NCBI RefSeq assembly: GCF_003854275.1
Contig: NZ_QTQP01000065.1
Coordinates: forward strand, 1-36,932
Length of the DNA: 36,932 bases
Direction of reading: 5' to 3'
Source: Burkholderia sp. Bp8963
GTDB taxonomy: Bacteria; Pseudomonadota; Gammaproteobacteria; Burkholderiales; Burkholderiaceae
The notes beneath the pieces were generated by a model. The model worked only from the letters and a program-made list of their open reading frames with translations. It was not told where the DNA came from and made no database searches. Numbering within the stretch: position 1 is the stretch's first letter; every line of letters begins with the position of its first letter. Positions 33,614-36,932 of the stretch are shown in pieces. The translations under genes and the position numbers were made by a program.

Positions 33614-35808
33614 AGGTCGAACCTCGCGTTGAGCGCGAGCGTGCGCGGCGCGCCGACGAAGATGTAGTCGGACTGCAGGAAGCCCCAGTAATGGCGATTG
33701 AAGATGTTGTCGACTTCCGCGCGCAACGTCACGCCATGGCCGCCGATCGTCGTGCGATAGCTGAGGCCCGCGTTGAACAGCGTGTAGCTCGGCAACACGA
33801 ACTGGTTGTTGGCATCGGCCTTCATGCTGCCGTAGTAATGCGCCTCGGCGTTCGCGGTCAGGCCGTGCAGGCCCGGAATGCGGTCGCTCACCTGCAACGT
33901 GGCCTGCCAGCGCGGAATGCCCTCGACGCGATTGCCGACGAGATCCGCTTCGGTCTCGCGATACGTGCCCGCTTCCCACGCGGTGCTCGCCGCGATGCGG
34001 AAACCCGCAGGCAGATCGACGCGGCCGTTCAGTTCGAGGCCATTGATGCGCACCTTGCCGTTCGACACGTAAACGTTCTGCGCATTGCCGTATTGCGCGC
34101 CGCGCTCGATGCGGAACAGTGCGGCGGACGCGCCATAATGCTGTGCGTCATATTTCACGCCCACTTCGTATTGCTTGCTCTTGATCGGGTCGAGCACCTG
34201 GTCCGCGTTCGCGTAGCTTGACGCCGCCGTGCCGCCGTCCTCGAGCGCCTCGACGTAGCTCGCGTAAAACAGCAGGTCACTGCGCGGACGAAACATCAGT
34301 GCGAGCGTGGGCGTGACCGGCGTCTGCGTATAGGTGCTGCCGGCCGTGCCGGGCGCGGTCCGCGATGTCTGGTGATAGCTCGTGTAGCGAACGCCCGCGA
34401 GAATCGACCAGTATTTCAGGAAGCTCAGCGTGTCGCTGGCAAACAGCGACTTCTGTTGCGAATTGAAATTGTTGTACTGCAGGCCATAGTTGAACGTGCC
34501 GTTCCACGTTCGCGGCGTGATCGGGTTGTAAAGGTTGTTCGAGCCGATATCCGTGTACAGCGACTTCGGCACGGTTTTTTTCGAGAGCCACTGCTCCGAC
34601 GCGCCGAGCACGACCTGATGATCGATCGGCCCCGTCGAGAATTTGCCTTCGAGCGTCGCCTGCACGATATCGTAAATCGACGAGCCGCGAGAACGGTTCA
34701 GGGTCGTATCGAAATCGCCCTGCGGATTGAGCAGATTGAGCCATTGCCCCGAGTAGTTCCGTTCGTCCTTGCTATGGCTGTAGTCGATGCTCGCTTTCCA
34801 CACCGGATCGATCTGCCAATGCAAGCCGCTGCTCAGGAAATAGACGTTCGAATTGAAGAACGTATCGCCGTAAGCGGAAAGATTCGTGCGGCCGCTCGGC
34901 GCGCGCGGCAGGCTCGCACCGGTGAAGTTGCTGAGAATCATGTCCTGAATGCCGCCGTCCACCTTGCGCGACTGATAGAGACCGTCGAACGTCCACGTGA
35001 GCGACTGCGTCAGGCGGGCATCGAGCGACAGCGACTCCGAATTGCGCAGCACATGCGCGCCGTTATACGTATCGCCCTGCTCGTGCGTGATGTTGAAACG
35101 ATAGCCGAACATGCTTTGCGGGCCGAAGCGTCCGCCCGTGTCGATGTGTTCGCTGACGATGCCATCGGAGCTATAGCCGACATCGGTACTGAACGTGAAC
35201 GTGTCGGTCGGTTTCTTCGTCACGAAGTTGATGATGCCGCCCGGCGCACCGAAGCCATACATGAAACCGGACGCGCCTTTGAGCAACTGAATCGATTCGA
35301 ACGACTCGACGGGCAGTTCGACGGTCGTCATATAGAACGGCAGGCCGTTGATCTTGTAGCCGTTGAAATCGTCGAGCGCCATGCCGCGAACATTGATCGA
35401 ATACGCATTGAACGAATACGTGTCACCTAGCGACAGCACCGCCGCATCCTCGGCGAACACCTTGCCGAGCGACTTCACCTGACGGTCTTCGAGATCCTGT
35501 TGTGCGACCACGCGCGTGGAAAATGGTGTTTCCAGATCCGAACGCGTGCCGAGCGCGCCGCTCGACACTTTCGGCGCCTGTTGACGCGACCCCTGCACCG
35601 TCACCGTGGCAAGGCTGCGTACGGTGTCGCTTGACTTTGCGGCCGGCGTTGCTGTCTGCTTGCCCGGTGACGTTTTCGTCGACGTAGCCGACGATGCGTC
35701 ATCGTTCGTGCTGTTTTCGTCGGCGGCGTACACGTGGCCTGCCGTCAACAACCCCGCACCGATCAGCATGGCAGGAAGCACACGCTGATGGAGAATGCCT
35801 GTTTTCAC
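33610..35808 (-). CDS. TonB-dependent siderophore-type outer membrane receptor
   Basis: The 732-residue protein probably starts at GTG 35808; the open frame further upstream would overlap the regulator. A signal peptide with HVYAADEN cleavage ends near residue 28. A low-complexity S/T/K linker precedes the plug (about 65-210), which begins LATVTVQGSRQQ and contains SINVRGMALDDFNGYKINGLPFY and LLKGASGFMYGFGAPGGIINFVTKKPT, typical of siderophore receptors of the FhuA/FecA-like group. The rest is a 22-strand barrel. The C-terminus reads RFDL rather than ending in F or W, which is slightly unusual. No Fur box was seen upstream. Gene order suggests that it supplies ligand to the YejABEF system in the same operon. 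The ligand is unknown. Confidence 0.93.
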   Translation of the reverse strand: MKTGILHQRVLPAMLIGAGLLTAGHVYAADENSTNDDASSATSTKTSPGKQTATPAAKSSDTVRSLATVTVQGSRQQAPKVSSGALGTRSDLETPFSTRVVAQQDLEDRQVKSLGKVFAEDAAVLSLGDTYSFNAYSINVRGMALDDFNGYKINGLPFYMTTVELPVESFESIQLLKGASGFMYGFGAPGGIINFVTKKPTDTFTFSTDVGYSSDGIVSEHIDTGGRFGPQSMFGYRFNITHEQGDTYNGAHVLRNSESLSLDARLTQSLTWTFDGLYQSRKVDGGIQDMILSNFTGASLPRAPSGRTNLSAYGDTFFNSNVYFLSSGLHWQIDPVWKASIDYSHSKDERNYSGQWLNLLNPQGDFDTTLNRSRGSSIYDIVQATLEGKFSTGPIDHQVVLGASEQWLSKKTVPKSLYTDIGSNNLYNPITPRTWNGTFNYGLQYNNFNSQQKSLFASDTLSFLKYWSILAGVRYTSYHQTSRTAPGTAGSTYTQTPVTPTLALMFRPRSDLLFYASYVEALEDGGTAASSYANADQVLDPIKSKQYEVGVKYDAQHYGASAALFRIERGAQYGNAQNVYVSNGKVRINGLELNGRVDLPAGFRIAASTAWEAGTYRETEADLVGNRVEGIPRWQATLQVSDRIPGLHGLTANAEAHYYGSMKADANNQFVLPSYTLFNAGLSYRTTIGGHGVTLRAEVDNIFNRHYWGFLQSDYIFVGAPRTLALNARFDL

Positions 35809-35816
35809 TTTAGTAG

Positions 35817-35832
35817 TCCGATATGATATGGA
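35817..35832. promoter_or_regulatory. Palindromic element between regulator and receptor genes
   Basis: Arms TCC and GGA flank ATATGATAT, itself a perfect odd palindrome, within the 65-base gap upstream of the receptor start. A CGGACT hexamer also occurs twice on the minus strand around it. It could be an operator or the AT-rich core of an internal promoter. Confidence 0.25.
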
Positions 35833-35873
35833 GAGTCCGAAGAGCACCGGAGTCGAACCGAAACTTCCACGTG

Positions 35874-36518
35874 TCAGGTTTGAGCCGCGAGCGACCGCTC
35901 GATGTACGTGCTCAGAATCTCGATGAAATGCTCGAAAGCCTGATCGGGAATCGATGGATCCCGAACGAAAAACTCCTGCAGACACAAGCCGCGAATGAAG
36001 CACACGATCACATAGCGCGTGAGCGACGGCATGGGCGATTCATCGATGCACGTATCCACCGGGTGACCACTCTTGTCGTCGCCGATCGGGTGCGACAGCA
36101 GCGCCGTGTTGAAGCGCTCTCGCAGATCCGCATCGTTTTGCAACGCCCAATAGAACTCCAGCGACGTCGGGAAGGTTTCGCGCATCTGCGCGCGCCAGGC
36201 GGTCACCTCGTCGCGCACGCTCGCGCCGGCTGCGATGCGCCGTTCGAGCATGCCGATTTTCGTGCCGATCCACTCGACGTATGACGCCACGAGCAACTCG
36301 TTCTTGTGCGGAAAATGATGAAGCAGCGCGCCGCGAGACAGACCTGCCCGTTGGCAGATTTCGCTGATGGAAGTCTTCGCGAGGCCCACGTCCTTGAGGC
36401 ACGCCAGCGTCGCCTTGATCAGTGCGTTGCGGGCCGCCGAGCTGCGCGCGCGCTGTGAACGCCTCGTAGGTTTCCCGGTATCGGATGTCGTATTCGTCAT
36501 GATGCGTGGCGCGTCCAT
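35874..36518 (-). CDS. TetR/AcrR-family transcriptional regulator
   Basis: The 214-residue protein has the N-terminal TetR helix-turn-helix: ALIKATLACLKDVGLAKTSISEICQRAGLSRGALLHHFPHKNELL, the family hallmark, at about residues 32-76. The ligand-binding C-terminal part is helical and divergent and includes two Cys residues and RYVIVCFIRGLCLQEFF. Starts at 36518 and 36500 are both possible; neither has a clear ribosome site. It lies upstream of the receptor gene, same strand, 65 bases away, and is probably the first cistron of the import operon, so it may repress its own operon. The inducer could be the imported molecule. Confidence 0.9.
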   Translation of the reverse strand: MDAPRIMTNTTSDTGKPTRRSQRARSSAARNALIKATLACLKDVGLAKTSISEICQRAGLSRGALLHHFPHKNELLVASYVEWIGTKIGMLERRIAAGASVRDEVTAWRAQMRETFPTSLEFYWALQNDADLRERFNTALLSHPIGDDKSGHPVDTCIDESPMPSLTRYVIVCFIRGLCLQEFFVRDPSIPDQAFEHFIEILSTYIERSLAAQT

Positions 36519-36570
36519 CTCACACCACGTGCGATCGGACTACGGCTCATTGATGTTGCTCGCTGAAGCC

Positions 36571-36590
36571 TTGCTGCGTTGCCGCAGCAA
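36571..36590. promoter_or_regulatory. Perfect inverted repeat upstream of the TetR-type regulator
   Basis: Eight-base arms TTGCTGCG and CGCAGCAA enclose four bases. It lies in the leader of the regulator, just downstream of the predicted promoter. It could be a regulator operator or form an RNA hairpin in the leader. The perfect symmetry is unlikely by chance but binding is not shown. Confidence 0.45.
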
Positions 36591-36610
36591 AACAGTACGA
36601 TTGGTATGTT
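36591..36610. promoter_or_regulatory. Imperfect palindrome overlapping the -10 box
   Basis: Arms AACA and TGTT bracket a 20-base element containing GTAC and GTAT that abuts the perfect repeat and overlaps the -10 hexamer of the probable promoter. A repressor bound here would block RNA polymerase. Confidence 0.3.
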
Positions 36611-36635
36611 ATTGAGCGGGCATCAACGTGTCCAA
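36606..36635 (-). promoter_or_regulatory. Sigma-70-like promoter for the TetR/TonB/Yej operon
   Basis: On the minus strand TTGGAC (36635-36630) is spaced 18 bases from TAACAT (36611-36606). Both hexamers keep the most conserved positions. The predicted start lies about 80 bases before the regulator ATG, and two palindromes follow directly, which supports a regulated promoter. Confidence 0.4.
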
Positions 36636-36792
36636 GAAATTTCCCTCACATGCTTATCTGCAGAATCCGCACGTCCGTACGGTTTCAGGAAGATGCGGAC
36701 CACACATCGTGTAGCTGCCTTGACAGATTTCTGAATGCCGGGGTAATCGTCCGAATCGTGCGAAATCTAGCGGTTGCAACCTCCAGCGCCGA

Positions 36793-36932
36793 TCAGTCGA
36801 CGAAAGCGCGCTCGATCACGTAGTGGCCCGGCGCGCTGTTCTTGCCTTCGACGAGGCCGGCTTGCTTCAGCAGGTCGGTCGTGTCCTTCAGCATCGCGGT
36901 GCTGCCGCACAGCATCACGCGGTCGTGCTCCG
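36793..36932 (-). CDS. fpr: Ferredoxin-NADP reductase, C-terminal fragment (cut by window edge)
   Basis: Only the last 45 codons are in the window. The translation begins EHDRVMLCGS, then TAMLKDTTDLLKQAG, LVEGKN and ends GHYVIERAFVD before TGA. This is the conserved C-terminus of bacterial Fpr-type ferredoxin/flavodoxin-NADP reductases, which includes the NADP-binding CGS-x-x-ML segment and a terminal aromatic region contacting FAD. The enzyme transfers electrons between NADPH and ferredoxin or flavodoxin and serves iron release and oxidative defence. The gene is on the same strand as the regulator but 274 bases upstream of it, so it is probably a separate transcript. Confidence 0.9.
   Translation of the reverse strand, partial: EHDRVMLCGSTAMLKDTTDLLKQAGLVEGKNSAPGHYVIERAFVD

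Noticed and set aside
35809..35873. Possible Fur box upstream of the siderophore-type receptor
   Set aside because: The ATATGATAT element does not match the GATAATGATAATCATTATC consensus well enough.

Overview
The window is GC-rich and dense. Nearly every gene lies on the minus strand. Codon use and gene content (several vgrG genes, a VasX-type toxin, DUF4123 adaptor, Fpr) suggest a beta-proteobacterium of Burkholderia sensu lato. This is an inference from family resemblance; no ribosomal or other phylogenetic marker is present.

Region A (1-6435) is a minus-strand operon that reads from about 6072 down to 123. It encodes a secreted DUF3142-type TIM-barrel-like protein, a stand-alone receiver domain, a TPR plus outer-membrane beta-barrel protein of the YaiO family, a membrane-anchored HEAT-repeat protein, and a processive family 2 glycosyltransferase with the D,D,D,QxxRW motif. 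The last four genes touch or nearly touch. Together they look like a synthesis, regulation, export and trimming module for an uncharacterised exopolysaccharide.

Region B (6436-25833) is a type VI secretion spike and cargo island with three vgrG genes, each followed by its own cargo. The first vgrG in transcription order (21183-24125) is followed by a 416-residue protein and a membrane-anchored 266-residue protein. The second (16376-19063) is followed by two unrecognised proteins of 408 and 328 residues. The third (11115-13898) is followed by a DUF4123 adaptor, a VasX-like pore-forming toxin and a multi-pass membrane protein placed where VasX immunity genes sit. The first two VgrGs end in a transthyretin-like domain; the third does not and has the adaptor instead. 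Divergent from the island, across an AT-rich intergenic region, is a membrane-anchored protein that resembles a degenerate ketosynthase/thiolase fold.

Region C (25782-36518) is a nine-gene minus-strand operon with very short gaps or start/stop overlaps. It encodes a TetR-family regulator, a TonB-dependent siderophore-type receptor, TonB, ExbB, ExbD, a YejA-like peptide-binding protein, the permeases YejB and YejE, and the double ATPase YejF. This is a complete, self-contained route from outside the cell to the cytoplasm, suggesting import of a peptide-like ligand such as a peptidic siderophore or a microcin-type compound. Palindromes overlap a probable promoter upstream of the regulator.

Region D (36793-36932) is the 3' end of a ferredoxin-NADP reductase gene. 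No tRNA, rRNA, CRISPR array or insertion sequence was recognised.
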